From Moritella sp. F3 (GTDB lineage: Bacteria > Pseudomonadota > Gammaproteobacteria > Enterobacterales > Moritellaceae), in assembly GCF_015082335.1 (NCBI RefSeq), contig NZ_BLRL01000007.1:19468-83467 (forward strand): a stretch of DNA of 64,000 bases. Direction: 5' to 3'. The translations under genes and the position numbers were made by a program. Positions 11,147 through 21,394 of this stretch are shown here, in pieces (positions within the stretch are counted from its first letter, which is position 1; every line of letters begins with the position of its first letter). Under the pieces are notes generated by a model. That model was not told where the DNA came from and did no database searches. It saw only the letters and a list, made by a program, of their open reading frames with translations.

Positions 11147-11604
11147 ATGGCCTCCGAGATCAAACTGGTTAATACCACTTGTCGGCGGTTACTGACTGCC
11201 GGATCGATTGCAACACCGCAGGCAGCGCCATTAGCTGCGCCAGATGAGCTTGCTGTATTTTGAACCTGCCAACTCACCGCTATGGTCACAGACTCTGCCA
11301 CATTACGGCATAAGGCCATGTTATTGATTGAAGCAGAGCTAGCTGCATTGGCGAGAATATCAGTGATAATATCGTCTTGGGTGTCTACAGAACTTGAAGA
11401 GGGGTTAATCCAATCTGTATTCGCACGTAATTCTTCCAACGCTGTGCGCGCTAGAAAAGAGGCTTGAATTTGCTTGTCTGTATCTGCTAATGATTTCTTC
11501 GCAATCCCTTGCAATGCCACTATGCCAAGCAGGCCTACGGCAAGTATGAATGATGTGATCATCACTTCAATGAGACTGAATCCAGAGTCCTTTCTAGATT
11601 GCAT
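11143..11604 (-). CDS. pilV: Minor pilin PilV
   Basis: Prepilin with leader MQSRKDSG and mature end FSLIEVMITSFILAVGLLGIVALQ, the PilV signature. The start at 11604 (153 residues) gives the usual short leader. The longer frame begins at a GTG (11634) without a Shine-Dalgarno and adds ten residues that do not suit a prepilin leader. It is the first gene of the minor-pilin operon; the 244 bases between it and ispH hold the ispH terminator and probably the operon promoter. No fimT/fimU-type gene precedes it, unlike many relatives. Confidence 0.9.
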   Translation of the reverse strand: MQSRKDSGFSLIEVMITSFILAVGLLGIVALQGIAKKSLADTDKQIQASFLARTALEELRANTDWINPSSSSVDTQDDIITDILANAASSASINNMALCRNVAESVTIAVSWQVQNTASSSGAANGAACGVAIDPAVSNRRQVVLTSLISEAI

Positions 11605-11793
11605 AACTAACTCACTTAAATAATTTATACACACGGATGTTACACAAATGTTTAATTTATGTAAACATAATGCATTTTTATTCTGTGAGGAATAACACCC
11701 AATAGGTGAAATAGCTGGTTATCATCACGCTGATACTAAAATGGAGGACTGTCGAAACGTATAAGAATTGATATGAGGAAATAAAAGATTGAG

Positions 11794-11833
11794 TTAAAAA
11801 TTAACGCTCGTCAAGTCGATGACTAAACGAGCG
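11794..11833 (-). terminator. Probable terminator after ispH
   Basis: On the minus strand CGCTCGT (11827-11833) pairs with ACGAGCG (11805-11811), extended by flanking TTAA bases, and is followed by TTAATTTTT. It lies directly after the ispH stop and separates it from pilV. Confidence 0.6.
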
Positions 11834-11848
11834 CCTTAATCATAATGA

Positions 11849-12793
11849 CTAGTTTACTTGCTTGATGCGTAACTCAGCTGGTACTTCAAATGTTGTATTT
11901 TCAGGACGACCTGCGACTTCAGTCACCAACTGACCACCACAGGCTTGTAGCTTTTCAACCACCTGATCAATCAGTATCTTAGGTGCTGATGCACCTGCTG
12001 TAACACCTATTTTCAGTTTCCCTTCCAGTAGTGCAGGATCGATATCACCGGCATTATCAATCAGGTAAGACGGTACACCGATATTCTCTGACTTTTCACG
12101 TAAACGGTTTGAATTCGATGAGTTCTTCGAACCTACAACAAACATAATATCAACCATGTTTGCCAACTTAGATACTGCGTCTTGACGATTTTGCGTCGCA
12201 TAACAAATATCATCTTTACGTGGTCCGTTGATCTCAGGGAAACGTTCACGTAATGCATCAATGATCTCTGCACAATCATCAACCGATAACGTCGTTTGCG
12301 AGCTGTAAGTCAAATTCGTTACGTCTTTAACTTCTAGCGCTGCAACATCTGCAATCGATTCAACCAAATACATACCGCCGTCAGCATTATCATACTGACC
12401 CATGGTACCTTCAACTTCAGGATGACCTTTATGACCAATCAATACACATTCAATCCCACGGCGACTAGCACGTGTTACTTCCATGTGTACTTTGGTTACT
12501 AATGGGCAAGTGGCATCAAAGACTTTTAAGTCACGGCGCTTAGCTTCAGCTTGCACTGCTTTTGATACACCGTGCGCACTAAAAATAACCACGCGGCCGT
12601 CTGGCACTTCATCCAGTTCTTCGACAAAAACAGCACCATTCTCTTTTAAGCTATCCACCACATAACGATTATGTACAACTTCGTGGCGTACATAGACAGG
12701 GGTTTCAAACAGCTCAAGTGCACGTTCAACAATGCTAATAGCACGGTCTACACCAGCACAAAAACCTCGAGGATTAGCGAGTAAAATTTCCAT
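11849..12793 (-). CDS. ispH: 4-hydroxy-3-methylbut-2-enyl diphosphate reductase IspH (LytB)
   Basis: Iron-sulfur enzyme that makes IPP and DMAPP in the last step of the MEP pathway. The three cluster cysteines are visible in RGFCAGV (Cys12), DATCPLV and DDICYATQ. Two ATGs lie side by side; the second (12793) gives the family N-terminus [11 protein letters not shown] and has AAGG six bases upstream, so it is preferred, giving 314 residues. It ends the lspA-fkpB-ispH run, about 12 bases after fkpB. ispD and ispF of the same pathway are at 53266-54465. Confidence 0.96.
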   Translation of the reverse strand: MEILLANPRGFCAGVDRAISIVERALELFETPVYVRHEVVHNRYVVDSLKENGAVFVEELDEVPDGRVVIFSAHGVSKAVQAEAKRRDLKVFDATCPLVTKVHMEVTRASRRGIECVLIGHKGHPEVEGTMGQYDNADGGMYLVESIADVAALEVKDVTNLTYSSQTTLSVDDCAEIIDALRERFPEINGPRKDDICYATQNRQDAVSKLANMVDIMFVVGSKNSSNSNRLREKSENIGVPSYLIDNAGDIDPALLEGKLKIGVTAGASAPKILIDQVVEKLQACGGQLVTEVAGRPENTTFEVPAELRIKQVN

Positions 12794-12805
12794 CATAAAC
12801 CTTAT

Positions 12806-13252
12806 TTATTCTGCATTAATTTCTAAAATTTCAACTTCAAACGTCACGACTTGTCCCGCCAACGGATGATTAAAATCGACAGTAACCGAGTCGCCAACCA
12901 CTTCACGGATCATACCCGGTAATTCAGCGCCATCAGGCTGGGTAAAACCAACAATTAAGCCAACTTCCGCTTTCACTTCAGTAAACTTAGCGCGATCTAA
13001 GTAGTAAATATTATCTGGATTAGGTTGTCCGAATGCATCTTCAGGTTGCAGTTCAAACTTATTCTTATCACCAACAGTTAGCCCTAATAAGCAACGCTCA
13101 AAGTTAGGCGTTAAGCTACCATCGCCAATCACTAGCTTAGCTGGTTTACCTTGTAACTCAGTGCTATCTGCAACAGAGCCATCAGCTAAAGTAATAGTGA
13201 AATGCATAAGTACTTGGCTGTCGTCGCCAATTGTTGCTACGTTAACTGTCAT
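12806..13252 (-). CDS. fkpB: FKBP-type peptidyl-prolyl isomerase FkpB (SlpA)
   Basis: Cytoplasmic FKBP-fold prolyl isomerase of the SlyD/SlpA group. It has the group features VLMHFTITLADGSVADST at the start, GDGSLTPNFERCLLGL, the insert-in-flap region and the closing VDFNHPLAGQ. The start at 13252 (148 residues) has AAGGA with 8 bases spacing; the upstream ATG at 13270 has that same Shine-Dalgarno inside its coding region. It overlaps the end of lspA by 11 bases. It lies in the lspA-fkpB-ispH order common in gammaproteobacteria. Confidence 0.92.
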   Translation of the reverse strand: MTVNVATIGDDSQVLMHFTITLADGSVADSTELQGKPAKLVIGDGSLTPNFERCLLGLTVGDKNKFELQPEDAFGQPNPDNIYYLDRAKFTEVKAEVGLIVGFTQPDGAELPGMIREVVGDSVTVDFNHPLAGQVVTFEVEILEINAE

Positions 13253-13754
13253 TTGATGATTCCTTGTCATTCTTACTTTCCATAATGGCTTCCAGGATTA
13301 GCATCGCGGCACCAATACAGATCCAAGTGTCTGCTAAATTAAAGATTGGGAAATGGCTCTTGTCCCAATACACATGTAAAAAGTCGATTACATAACCATG
13401 AATAATACGATCATATAAATTACCTAACGCACCACCTAAAATAAGCGCGTAAGCAATGTTACTCCAATATTTATTGGCGGCTTGCTGCTTAAGCCAATAA
13501 ATCAATAGACCTGAAACAGAGACGGCAATAACGCCAAAGAACCAACGCTGCCAACCACCAGCATCCGCAAGCATACTAAATGCAGCGCCATAATTACGCG
13601 CATAGGTAAAGTTGAAAACAGGCAATACATTGACCGATTCACCGAGTTGGAAATGACTGACAACAAAAGACTTGGTGCCCAAATCAATAATAAATGCCAT
13701 AACGGCTAACCATAGCCAGATTAGTCCCGTTCTCTTTGTTGTACCTACAGTCAT
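13242..13754 (-). CDS. lspA: Lipoprotein signal peptidase
   Basis: Inner-membrane aspartic peptidase that removes the signal peptide of lipid-modified prolipoproteins, after Lgt (28048 here). The 170-residue form starts MTVGTTKRTG behind GAGGATAATA; the longer frame to 13796 adds an unconserved head. Four membrane segments are visible. The catalytic aspartates are in GNLYDRIIHG and FNLADTW. It follows ileS, but a strong hairpin lies between the two. Confidence 0.94.
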   Translation of the reverse strand: MTVGTTKRTGLIWLWLAVMAFIIDLGTKSFVVSHFQLGESVNVLPVFNFTYARNYGAAFSMLADAGGWQRWFFGVIAVSVSGLLIYWLKQQAANKYWSNIAYALILGGALGNLYDRIIHGYVIDFLHVYWDKSHFPIFNLADTWICIGAAMLILEAIMESKNDKESSNDS

Positions 13755-13841
13755 TATTATCCTCTGGTTCGTCAACATGATGACGATAAATAGCATGCAA
13801 TGGCTAAATTGTTATCATTAGCAATTCAGCATTTTGAAATA

Positions 13842-13855
13842 GATTGTTAACAATC
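13842..13855. repeat. 14-bp perfect palindrome upstream of lspA
   Basis: GATTGTTAACAATC is its own reverse complement. It lies between the ileS-lspA hairpin and the lspA start, where an lspA promoter would be expected. It could be a regulator site; no known consensus was recognised. Confidence 0.35.
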
Positions 13856-13890
13856 ATATCATTTTATATCGTGGGTTAAGCATTAATCCA

Positions 13891-13947
13891 TAAAAAAATG
13901 CCTACTGTATTTGTCCTGGTTAAGCTAACCAGTACACAGTAGGCATT
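13891..13947 (-). terminator. Two-tier hairpin with T-run between ileS and lspA
   Basis: A perfect 12-bp outer stem (13897-13908 with 13936-13947) encloses a second perfect 7-bp stem (13916-13922 with 13926-13932). On the minus strand the outer stem is followed by TTTTTTT (13892-13898). It stands 93 bases after the ileS stop and 140 bases before the lspA start, so it should end most ileS transcripts. Confidence 0.8.
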
Positions 13948-14040
13948 CTATGTGAAAGATAATAACAACTTAATTGCTATTACCCTTCTTTACTCGCATT
14001 ATACTTACACTCGCAATAAGCGTAATTAATACATTACCGA

Positions 14041-16860
14041 TTAAGCAAATTGACGTTGTTCGCCTTCACCATCGATATTATCTTCACAACGAGCACACAA
14101 TGTTGGATGTACTTCAGACTGACCAACAGTGTCGTTATGGTGCCAGCAACGCTCGCACTTCTCAGCTTCACTCTTAGCGACGCTGATCCATAAACCTTCA
14201 ATAGCGCTTGCTTCAACATCAGCTGGTGCTTCAGTTACAGCGACAACGTTAGTGTTTGACGTTAGTAATAGGAAACGTAATTCGTTACCTAACTTACCAA
14301 GATCAGCCGCTAACTCTGCAGTAGCATAAAGTGTTACGTCAGCTTGTAGAGAACCACCAACAACAGCGTTGTTACGTGCTACTTCAACAGTCTTGTTCAC
14401 TTCACTACGCACAGCTTGTAACTTGCTCCAGTAAGCGTTGTTTAGCTCTGCATCGTCTGCAAGTGGCGTTAGACCTGTGTACCATTCTTCCGTAAATACA
14501 TACTCAGAACGTTCACCCGGCATTGCATTCCAAATTTCGAACGATGTGAAGCTTAAGATAGGCGCAGTCCAACGAACCATCGCTTCTAAGATATGGAACA
14601 TCGCAGTTTGGCAGCTACGACGGGCAATACCGTCTGACTTAGCTGTGTACTGGCGATCTTTGATGATATCTAAATAGAAGCTACCTAATTCAATTGAACA
14701 GAATGTCATTAGCTTTTGCGTTACATTCTGCATTTGGTAGTTTTCGTAATCAGCTAGGATTTCAGTTTGCAGTGCATGTGCACGACCGATAGCCCATTGA
14801 TCTAATGCCACCATGTCTTCTGCTGCAACCATATCAGTTTCTGGGTTGAAACCTTCAAGGTTAGACAGTAGGAAACGTGCAGTATTACGAATACGGCGGT
14901 AAGCGTCAGCGCTGCGATCTAAGATCTCGTCAGAAACTGTCATTTCACCCGTGTAGTCCGTGCTTGCAACCCACCAGCGTAATACATCACCACCTAGGCG
15001 GTTCATTACATCTTGTGGCGCCATTACGTTACCGATAGATTTAGACATCTTACGGCCTTTCGCATCAACAACGAAGCCATGTGTTAACACGTCTTTGTAA
15101 GGTGCTTTACCGTGAATAGCAGTTGAAATCATTAATGATGATTGGAACCAACCACGATGTTGATCTGAACCTTCAAGGTAAAGATCGATATCAGCGCCGT
15201 CGTATTCTTTACGTGCATCAACAACAGAGAAGTGTGTTGAACCCGAATCGAACCATACGTCTAATGTATCAGGTGCTTTCGTATAGTTAACTGCATCGTC
15301 ACCCAATAAATCAGTAGAATCTAGATCCCACCAAGCTTGAATGCCTTTTTGCTCAACTAAGTTAGCAATATCTTGCATTAACTCAGCAGAACGTGGATGC
15401 GGTTCTTGTGTTTCGTTGTGCACGAATAAAGAAATTGGCACACCCCAAGTACGCTGACGAGAAATACACCAGTCAGGACGATTCGTTACCATGCTCTCGA
15501 TACGCTCTTGACCCCATGAAGGAACCCATTGCACATCTTGAATTTCTTTCATTGCCGCATTACGTAAACCATTTTGTTCCATGCTGATAAACCATTGTGG
15601 TGTCGCACGGAAAATGATTGGCGTTTTGTGGCGCCAGCAATGTGGGTAGCTGTGTTTCAGCACCTGGTGGTTTAGTAACGCACCTTTTTCAGTTAGCACT
15701 TCAAGTACGCTATCGTTGGCTTTAAATACATGTTGGCCAGCAAATAAAGGCGTATCTTCAAGATAAACACCGTTGTTACCAACAGGGTTTGCAATTTCTA
15801 GATTATAACGTAGACCAGCCACGTAATCTTCTTGACCGTGACCCGGAGCAGTATGCACAACACCTGTGCCCGCTTCAGTCGTTACGTGATCAGCTAAAAT
15901 AGCTGGTACATCGAAATCGTAGAATGGGTGGTTAAAGCGTAAGTTTTCTAGTGCAGCACCAGTACAAGTACCGAGCGTCGTGAAGCTTTCTGGTGCAAAT
16001 GCAGCCATGCAAGATTCAACTAAGTCTGTTGCTAGAATTAACTGTTGTGAACCCGTTTCAGTTACCATGTTAACTAATGAGTATTCTACTCTTTCAGCTA
16101 GTGCAACCGCGCGGTTAGCAGGTAATGTCCAAGGTGTAGTAGTCCAGATAACAGTTGACACTAAACCTTCAACATCGCTACCGAATACCGCTTTCACAGC
16201 CGCTTGATCTTGTGCAGTAAAACGCACGTAGATAGCAGGTGATTTCTTATCTTCGTATTCTACTTCTGCTTCAGCAAGTGCAGAACCACAGTCTGTACAC
16301 CAATGAACAGGTTTAGAACCTTTTTGTAAGTGACCGTTTTCAACGATTTTACCTAAAGCGCGGATAATGTTTGCTTCAGTGCTGAAATCCATTGTTAGGT
16401 ACGGATTCTGCCAATCGCCTAATACGCCCAGACGGATAAAGTCTTGGCGCTGACCGTTAACTTGTTTTGTCGCGTATTTACGACATTCTTCGCGAAACTG
16501 TGCAGCCGTTACTTTCCGACCCGGTTTGCCCACTTTCTTTTCTACCATTAATTCAATTGGTAGACCGTGACAATCCCAACCTGGAATGTAAGGTGCGTCG
16601 AATCCAGACAAGCCTTTGGCTTTAATAATAACGTCTTTTAGGATCTTGTTAACTGAGTGACCAATGTGAATGTTACCATTCGCATAAGGAGGGCCATCGT
16701 GCAAAATAAAGGTTTTTTTACCTTTTTTAGCAGCACGGATTTTTCCGTATAAATCATCAGTCGTCCACTGCTTCAACATATTTGGTTCGCGGTTCGCTAA
16801 ATTAGCGCGCATTGCGAAGCCAGTTTTTGGCAGGTTCAGCGTTTTTTTATATTCGCTCAT
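14041..16860 (-). CDS. ileS: Isoleucyl-tRNA synthetase
   Basis: Class I synthetase charging tRNA-Ile, 939 residues, the usual bacterial length. It has HIGH in NIHIGHSVN (about residue 66), the CP1 editing region in the middle, KMSKS in RKMSKSIGN (about residue 605) and a C-terminal zinc finger CERCWHHN...CARCED. It lies 34 bases after ribF (stop 16894), the normal ribF-ileS-lspA order, although a terminator-like hairpin follows it. Confidence 0.97.
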   Translation of the reverse strand: MSEYKKTLNLPKTGFAMRANLANREPNMLKQWTTDDLYGKIRAAKKGKKTFILHDGPPYANGNIHIGHSVNKILKDVIIKAKGLSGFDAPYIPGWDCHGLPIELMVEKKVGKPGRKVTAAQFREECRKYATKQVNGQRQDFIRLGVLGDWQNPYLTMDFSTEANIIRALGKIVENGHLQKGSKPVHWCTDCGSALAEAEVEYEDKKSPAIYVRFTAQDQAAVKAVFGSDVEGLVSTVIWTTTPWTLPANRAVALAERVEYSLVNMVTETGSQQLILATDLVESCMAAFAPESFTTLGTCTGAALENLRFNHPFYDFDVPAILADHVTTEAGTGVVHTAPGHGQEDYVAGLRYNLEIANPVGNNGVYLEDTPLFAGQHVFKANDSVLEVLTEKGALLNHQVLKHSYPHCWRHKTPIIFRATPQWFISMEQNGLRNAAMKEIQDVQWVPSWGQERIESMVTNRPDWCISRQRTWGVPISLFVHNETQEPHPRSAELMQDIANLVEQKGIQAWWDLDSTDLLGDDAVNYTKAPDTLDVWFDSGSTHFSVVDARKEYDGADIDLYLEGSDQHRGWFQSSLMISTAIHGKAPYKDVLTHGFVVDAKGRKMSKSIGNVMAPQDVMNRLGGDVLRWWVASTDYTGEMTVSDEILDRSADAYRRIRNTARFLLSNLEGFNPETDMVAAEDMVALDQWAIGRAHALQTEILADYENYQMQNVTQKLMTFCSIELGSFYLDIIKDRQYTAKSDGIARRSCQTAMFHILEAMVRWTAPILSFTSFEIWNAMPGERSEYVFTEEWYTGLTPLADDAELNNAYWSKLQAVRSEVNKTVEVARNNAVVGGSLQADVTLYATAELAADLGKLGNELRFLLLTSNTNVVAVTEAPADVEASAIEGLWISVAKSEAEKCERCWHHNDTVGQSEVHPTLCARCEDNIDGEGEQRQFA

Positions 16861-16893
16861 GTATCCTAATTCCGTTATTGGTATTATTAAAAA

Positions 16894-17826
16894 TTAAACT
16901 GACAGGCCAAAAAAGGTTTTGGCTGCAATGACATCTCGTTCTATTTGTTGGCGAAGTACATCAAAGGATGCAAATTTCTGTTCACCACGTAATCTCTTTT
17001 TCAGGACAACCTCAAGCTGTTTGCCGTACAGGTCACCATCAAAATTAAATAAATTCACTTCCAGTTGGGTACGTATGCCGCCAACTGTAGGTCGCTTACC
17101 TATGTTGGCAACGCCCTGGATAGCATTATCGCTGATACCTAACACTTCAACTACATACACGCCATTAATAGGGTCTACGCAGCGTTTTAACGGTATATTC
17201 GCGGTTGGAAAGCCGATAGTTCGTCCGAGTTTAGCCCCGTGAGCAACCTTACCAAAAATACTAAATGGTCGGCCTAATAACGCACAGGCTAAATCGAGGT
17301 TATCTTGTGCTAATGCTTCACGGATCATGGTACTACTCACGCGTGCTTGCGCAACGCTAAACGTATCCATACTCACCACGTCAAAGCCATACTTAGCACC
17401 GGCTGCTTGCAACATAGCAAAGTCACCCGTACGTTTATGGCCAAAACGAAAATCATCACCAACAACTAAATATTTAACGCCTAATTTATTCACTAACAAC
17501 TGAGTGATAAATTCATCCGCAGACAGCGCTGCGAATTTGCTATTAAAGTTAACACATAATAACTGGTCAATATTTTGATCTTTTAACGCTGCATACTTAT
17601 CACGTAAACGTGTTAATCGCGCAGGCGCTTTGTCGCCAATGATCATCTCTAGTGGCTGCGGTTCAAATGTCATCACCGTTGCTGGCAAATTCAATTGTTT
17701 CGCTTTTTCGATTAACTGTCGTAATACCGATTGGTGCCCGAGATGAACGCCATCAAAGTTACCGATAGTTAAAACACACCCTTGATGGTGTGGCTTCAAA
17801 TTGTGAATGCCTCGAATCAGCTCCAT
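16894..17826 (-). CDS. ribF: Bifunctional riboflavin kinase / FAD synthetase
   Basis: Makes FMN from riboflavin and then FAD. The N-terminal nucleotidyltransferase domain has TIGNFDGVHLGHQ near residues 20-32; the C-terminal kinase domain has GRTIGFPTANIP, both diagnostic. The 310-residue length is typical. It is first in the ribF-ileS run and divergent from nothing; murJ lies 73 bases upstream on the same strand. Confidence 0.95.
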   Translation of the reverse strand: MELIRGIHNLKPHHQGCVLTIGNFDGVHLGHQSVLRQLIEKAKQLNLPATVMTFEPQPLEMIIGDKAPARLTRLRDKYAALKDQNIDQLLCVNFNSKFAALSADEFITQLLVNKLGVKYLVVGDDFRFGHKRTGDFAMLQAAGAKYGFDVVSMDTFSVAQARVSSTMIREALAQDNLDLACALLGRPFSIFGKVAHGAKLGRTIGFPTANIPLKRCVDPINGVYVVEVLGISDNAIQGVANIGKRPTVGGIRTQLEVNLFNFDGDLYGKQLEVVLKKRLRGEQKFASFDVLRQQIERDVIAAKTFFGLSV

Positions 17827-17899
17827 GTCTTTGCCAACTATTCCACTAAAACGACAAATTATAACTTAGTCAACGCACACGGTCAGCAACAATTTGTAC

Positions 17900-19459
17900 T
17901 CAGTCAGTAATTTTAAAATGTCGCGGACGTAAACCAAGTACCAATAACGCCATAAAATAGCTTATTGCCGCTAAGCCAATTAATCCTAACAGGCATAAAC
18001 CACTGTCTAATAATCCCCAAGCATACCATTGCTCTATATCGGGGGTAACAGCGTAAATTAAGCCAGCCATGGAGCCAGCAGACAGGAATAACTTGATAAT
18101 CACTTTAGCAGTATCGGCATTAACCTTATACACCCCCTCTTTATGCAGTCCCCAATAGAGCAGTCCTGCATTCAAGGTCGCAGAACCCGCCGTTGCGAGT
18201 GCTAAACCAACATAGCCAAACGGGATCGCGAGGATGATATTGAATCCCATATTACTGATCATGGCGATAATGCCGAATTTAACCGGTGTACGAGTATCTT
18301 GGCGCGCATAGTAGCCCGGAGCAAGTACTTTAATAAGCATGAAACTAAGTAATCCTGAGCCATATGCCATTAAACTCATCGATGCCATCGATACATCATC
18401 CGCGCCAAATTCGCCACGCATAAACAGTACTTTAAGCATAGGGCCTGCGAGCACAATCATGCCCATCATCGCGGGGGTACCAAGCAGTAAAACCACTCTT
18501 ACCCCCCAATCCATCGTCTGCTTAAACTGTGTGTTAGACTTTGCTGAATGGGTACGTGATAATGCAGGTAAGATCACCGTCGCAATCGCAATACCAAATA
18601 ACCCCAACGGGAATTCCAATAATCGGTCTGAGTAGTACAACCAACTAATCGAACCTGTCATTAAAAATGAAGCAATAAATGTATCAAACAATAAATTAAT
18701 TTGGCTTACTGACACACCAAACATCGCCGGTATCATTAATTTTCTAATTTTAGTCACACCAGGATCACGCCAACCCCAACGTGGTTTGACTAACATTTTC
18801 TGTTTTGCTAAAAATGGAATTTGGAATAAAAACTGAATAGCGCCACCGATAAATACACCAATAGCAAGACCGACTTCAGGTTGCTCTAGAGTCGGAGAAA
18901 TGAACAATGCCGCACCGATAATAGCGATATTTAAAAATACCGGAGTAAAGGCCGCTACAGCAAATTTACCCAAAGTGTTCAAAATTGCACCAGATAATGC
19001 GGTAAAAGTAATAAACCACAAATAAGGAAAAGTAATTTTCAACATAAATGATGCTAGTTCAAACTTGTGTGCATCCGGCCCATCATTAAGCCAATCAACA
19101 AACCAACCCGCACCAAATAAAATAGTGATCAACGGGGAGCCAATTACCCCAAATAAGGTAACAATTGTCACTAATACCCCTAATGTGCCGGAGACAGAGG
19201 CGATTAATTGTCTTACCTTCTCTTTATCACCAGTTTGTTGATATTCGGTCAAAACTGGCACAAAAGCCTGTGCAAATGCACCTTCAGCAAACAAGCGTCG
19301 TAAGAAATTGGGGATTTTGTTGGCGAAGAAGAAAACATCGGCTGCAGCACCCGCGCCCATCAAGTTTGCAACGATAACATCTCGAACCAGTCCTAAAATA
19401 CGTGAGATCATGGTCATCGAACTGACGATAAGACCAGATTTTATTAATTTATTACTCAA
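17900..19459 (-). CDS. murJ: Lipid II flippase MurJ (MviN)
   Basis: Inner-membrane flippase that moves the peptidoglycan precursor lipid II to the periplasm. The 519-residue protein starts LIKSGLIVSSMTMISRILGLVRD and has FAEGAFAQAFVPVL, the MviN signatures, with many hydrophobic segments (family norm 14). It is divergent from rpsT, as in many gammaproteobacteria, and upstream of ribF on its own strand. Confidence 0.95.
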   Translation of the reverse strand: MSNKLIKSGLIVSSMTMISRILGLVRDVIVANLMGAGAAADVFFFANKIPNFLRRLFAEGAFAQAFVPVLTEYQQTGDKEKVRQLIASVSGTLGVLVTIVTLFGVIGSPLITILFGAGWFVDWLNDGPDAHKFELASFMLKITFPYLWFITFTALSGAILNTLGKFAVAAFTPVFLNIAIIGAALFISPTLEQPEVGLAIGVFIGGAIQFLFQIPFLAKQKMLVKPRWGWRDPGVTKIRKLMIPAMFGVSVSQINLLFDTFIASFLMTGSISWLYYSDRLLEFPLGLFGIAIATVILPALSRTHSAKSNTQFKQTMDWGVRVVLLLGTPAMMGMIVLAGPMLKVLFMRGEFGADDVSMASMSLMAYGSGLLSFMLIKVLAPGYYARQDTRTPVKFGIIAMISNMGFNIILAIPFGYVGLALATAGSATLNAGLLYWGLHKEGVYKVNADTAKVIIKLFLSAGSMAGLIYAVTPDIEQWYAWGLLDSGLCLLGLIGLAAISYFMALLVLGLRPRHFKITD

Positions 19460-19582
19460 GAAATACCTTTTATGTCAATCAAGCCCTGTTCGTGAGCCGC
19501 ATTTGCTGCTAAAATATGTCCCACATCTTAACTGTCATTGCAGTTAGTTGCCAATATTTTGCCTGTTATTTACACAAAAATA

Positions 19583-19611
19583 TTGACAAATTTCGTTAGG
19601 CAAGGCATATT
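19583..19611 (+). promoter_or_regulatory. Promoter of rpsT
   Basis: A consensus TTGACA -35 (19583-19588), 17-base spacer and CATATT -10 (19606-19611) are followed by a GC-rich discriminator (CCTCGCC). This is the form expected of a growth-rate-controlled ribosomal protein promoter. About 40 bases of leader remain before the start codon. Confidence 0.75.
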
Positions 19612-19658
19612 CCTCGCCTTTATAAAATTAACGTCTTTAGACATTTAGGAGTAGGACC

Positions 19659-19919
19659 TTGGCTAATATCAAGTCTGCTAAAAAACGCGCAATTCAATCT
19701 GAAAAACGCCGTAAGCACAACACTTCACGCCGTTCAATGATGCGTACACTAACTAAAAAAATTATCGTAGCTATCGCTGCTGGTAATAAAGAAGAAGCGA
19801 CTGCTGCATTTGTTGCTGCACAACCGATTCTAGATCGTATGGCTTGTAAAGGCCTGATCCACGCAAACAAAGCTGCTCGTATTAAGAGCCGTCTTTCTGC
19901 AAAGATCAAAGCACTTTAA
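19659..19919 (+). CDS. rpsT: 30S ribosomal protein S20
   Basis: Primary 16S rRNA-binding protein of the small subunit, 86 residues, rich in Lys/Arg ([20 protein letters not shown]). The start codon is TTG, preceded by AGGAG. E. coli rpsT also starts with UUG, which takes part in its autoregulation, so the rare start is probably conserved and functional. It has its own promoter and terminator and is divergent from murJ. Confidence 0.97.
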   Translation: MANIKSAKKRAIQSEKRRKHNTSRRSMMRTLTKKIIVAIAAGNKEEATAAFVAAQPILDRMACKGLIHANKAARIKSRLSAKIKAL

Positions 19920-19940
19920 TTATTGCTTAATATGATAATG

Positions 19941-19967
19941 AAAAAACCAGCTTCGGCTGGTTTTTTT
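19941..19967 (+). terminator. Terminator of rpsT (bidirectional)
   Basis: AACCAGC, a TTCG tetraloop and GCTGGTT (19945-19962), followed by a T run. The A run on the left gives a T run on the other strand, so it can also serve nhaA, which ends at 20014 in the convergent direction. Confidence 0.92.
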
Positions 19968-20013
19968 ATATCTGAAAAATGAGTAATCAGGTTCTAACCT
20001 GTCATACCCGCTA

Positions 20014-21225
20014 CTAGCCTACCGCCTTTTCTTTTATATCCACATCATTTTTAGCCGTTGTTGCACACGCCAGTAAGTAATAACCAAACACTGCTGCCAA
20101 CGTAGAGCCAATTAATATCCCCAAACGCGCCAAGTCAGCCATCACCGGATCGGTAAACGCTAATGATGTGATGAACATCGACATCGTAAAGCCAATACCA
20201 CACAGCACTGATACCGCGAAAACCTGTTTAAAGTTAACCCCTTCAGGTAATGTCGCAATTTTAAATTTCACCGCTAACCAGCTAATCGTAAAGATGCCTA
20301 AAGGTTTACCAATAAATAGCCCTAGTGCCACTCCGATAGGTAGTGCAGATGTTATATCACTGAGTTGTATATTGGTTAACGAAACGCCAGCATTAGCAAA
20401 GGCGAACAAAGGTAAAATGTAATACTTAGTCCAAGGATGTAACCAACGCGCTAATGTTTTGGCTGGTGAATGCGGATTTTCGACATCATCTTTATTATCT
20501 TTACGGTACATCGGAATAGCAAAACCAATCACAACTCCTGCCAGCGTCGCATGTACGCCTGATTTTAATACCGCGACCCATAGCAAGGCGCCAACGATCA
20601 AATACGGCGTTAAACTCATCACATTATAACGATGCATCAGCCACAACACGCTAATGCAAGCACACGCGAGGGTCAGTGAGAGTACCGACATATCTGCGGT
20701 ATAAAATAAAGCGATGATAATGATCACGCCTAAATCATCCATAATAGCCAATGCCAGTAAGAATATTTTTAAATTAACTGGTACCCGTTTTCCCAATAAC
20801 GATAATACGCCTAACGCAAACGCAATATCCGTAGCGGCAGGAATTGCCCAGCCTTTTACAGCCTCGGGATCAGCACCATTAAAGCTTAAATACACCAATG
20901 CCGGTGCAAACATACCACCAGCGGCAGCAATGATAGGAAACAGTGATTTTTTACGACTCGCCAGCGCCCCTTCAACCAATTCTTGCTTTACTTCAAGCCC
21001 GATTAATAAGAAAAATACCGCCATCAAGCCATCATTAATCCAATGGCTGAATGACTTATTAATATCAATATCAGCGACTCGTACTTGCATTTCGGTATGT
21101 AAAAAACTCAGATACAACTCTGAGAATGGCGAGTTAGCCACGATCATCGCTAATACGGCCGCGATAATCAGTAATACGCCACCTGATGACTCAGTGCGTA
21201 AGAATTGCGTTAACGATTTATACAA
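20014..21225 (-). CDS. nhaA: Na+/H+ antiporter NhaA
   Basis: Inner-membrane antiporter that exports Na+ in exchange for H+. It has [36 protein letters not shown] and AIMDDLGVI, which holds the ion-binding Asp pair. The family start lies near SSGGVLLI. I place the start at a TTG (21225), which has a perfect AAGGAGG (21231-21237) five bases upstream and gives 403 residues, near the E. coli NhaA length. The ATG at 21288 would add 21 residues of charged, unconserved sequence and would put the Shine-Dalgarno inside the gene. Sodium export suits a marine organism. Confidence 0.92.
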   Translation of the reverse strand: MYKSLTQFLRTESSGGVLLIIAAVLAMIVANSPFSELYLSFLHTEMQVRVADIDINKSFSHWINDGLMAVFFLLIGLEVKQELVEGALASRKKSLFPIIAAAGGMFAPALVYLSFNGADPEAVKGWAIPAATDIAFALGVLSLLGKRVPVNLKIFLLALAIMDDLGVIIIIALFYTADMSVLSLTLACACISVLWLMHRYNVMSLTPYLIVGALLWVAVLKSGVHATLAGVVIGFAIPMYRKDNKDDVENPHSPAKTLARWLHPWTKYYILPLFAFANAGVSLTNIQLSDITSALPIGVALGLFIGKPLGIFTISWLAVKFKIATLPEGVNFKQVFAVSVLCGIGFTMSMFITSLAFTDPVMADLARLGILIGSTLAAVFGYYLLACATTAKNDVDIKEKAVG

Positions 21226-21230
21226 ATCAG

Positions 21231-21237
21231 CCTCCTT
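21231..21237 (-). promoter_or_regulatory. Perfect Shine-Dalgarno that sets the nhaA start
   Basis: AAGGAGG on the minus strand, five bases before a TTG at 21223-21225. It lies inside the reading frame of the longer ATG-started form (codons for Lys-Glu-Ala), which is why the TTG start is preferred. Confidence 0.7.
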
Positions 21238-21394
21238 GCTTGCTATTAGGTATTCGTATTTTGATAAATAATCAAAAACATCAACCACATAAATTTAGTA
21301 TAGAAAATTCACAAAGATTTAACCTTAAAATTTGTCAATTTCGTTATATTGGTATGTATTAATTATTTTAACCATACTATTTAGGTAATTATTA

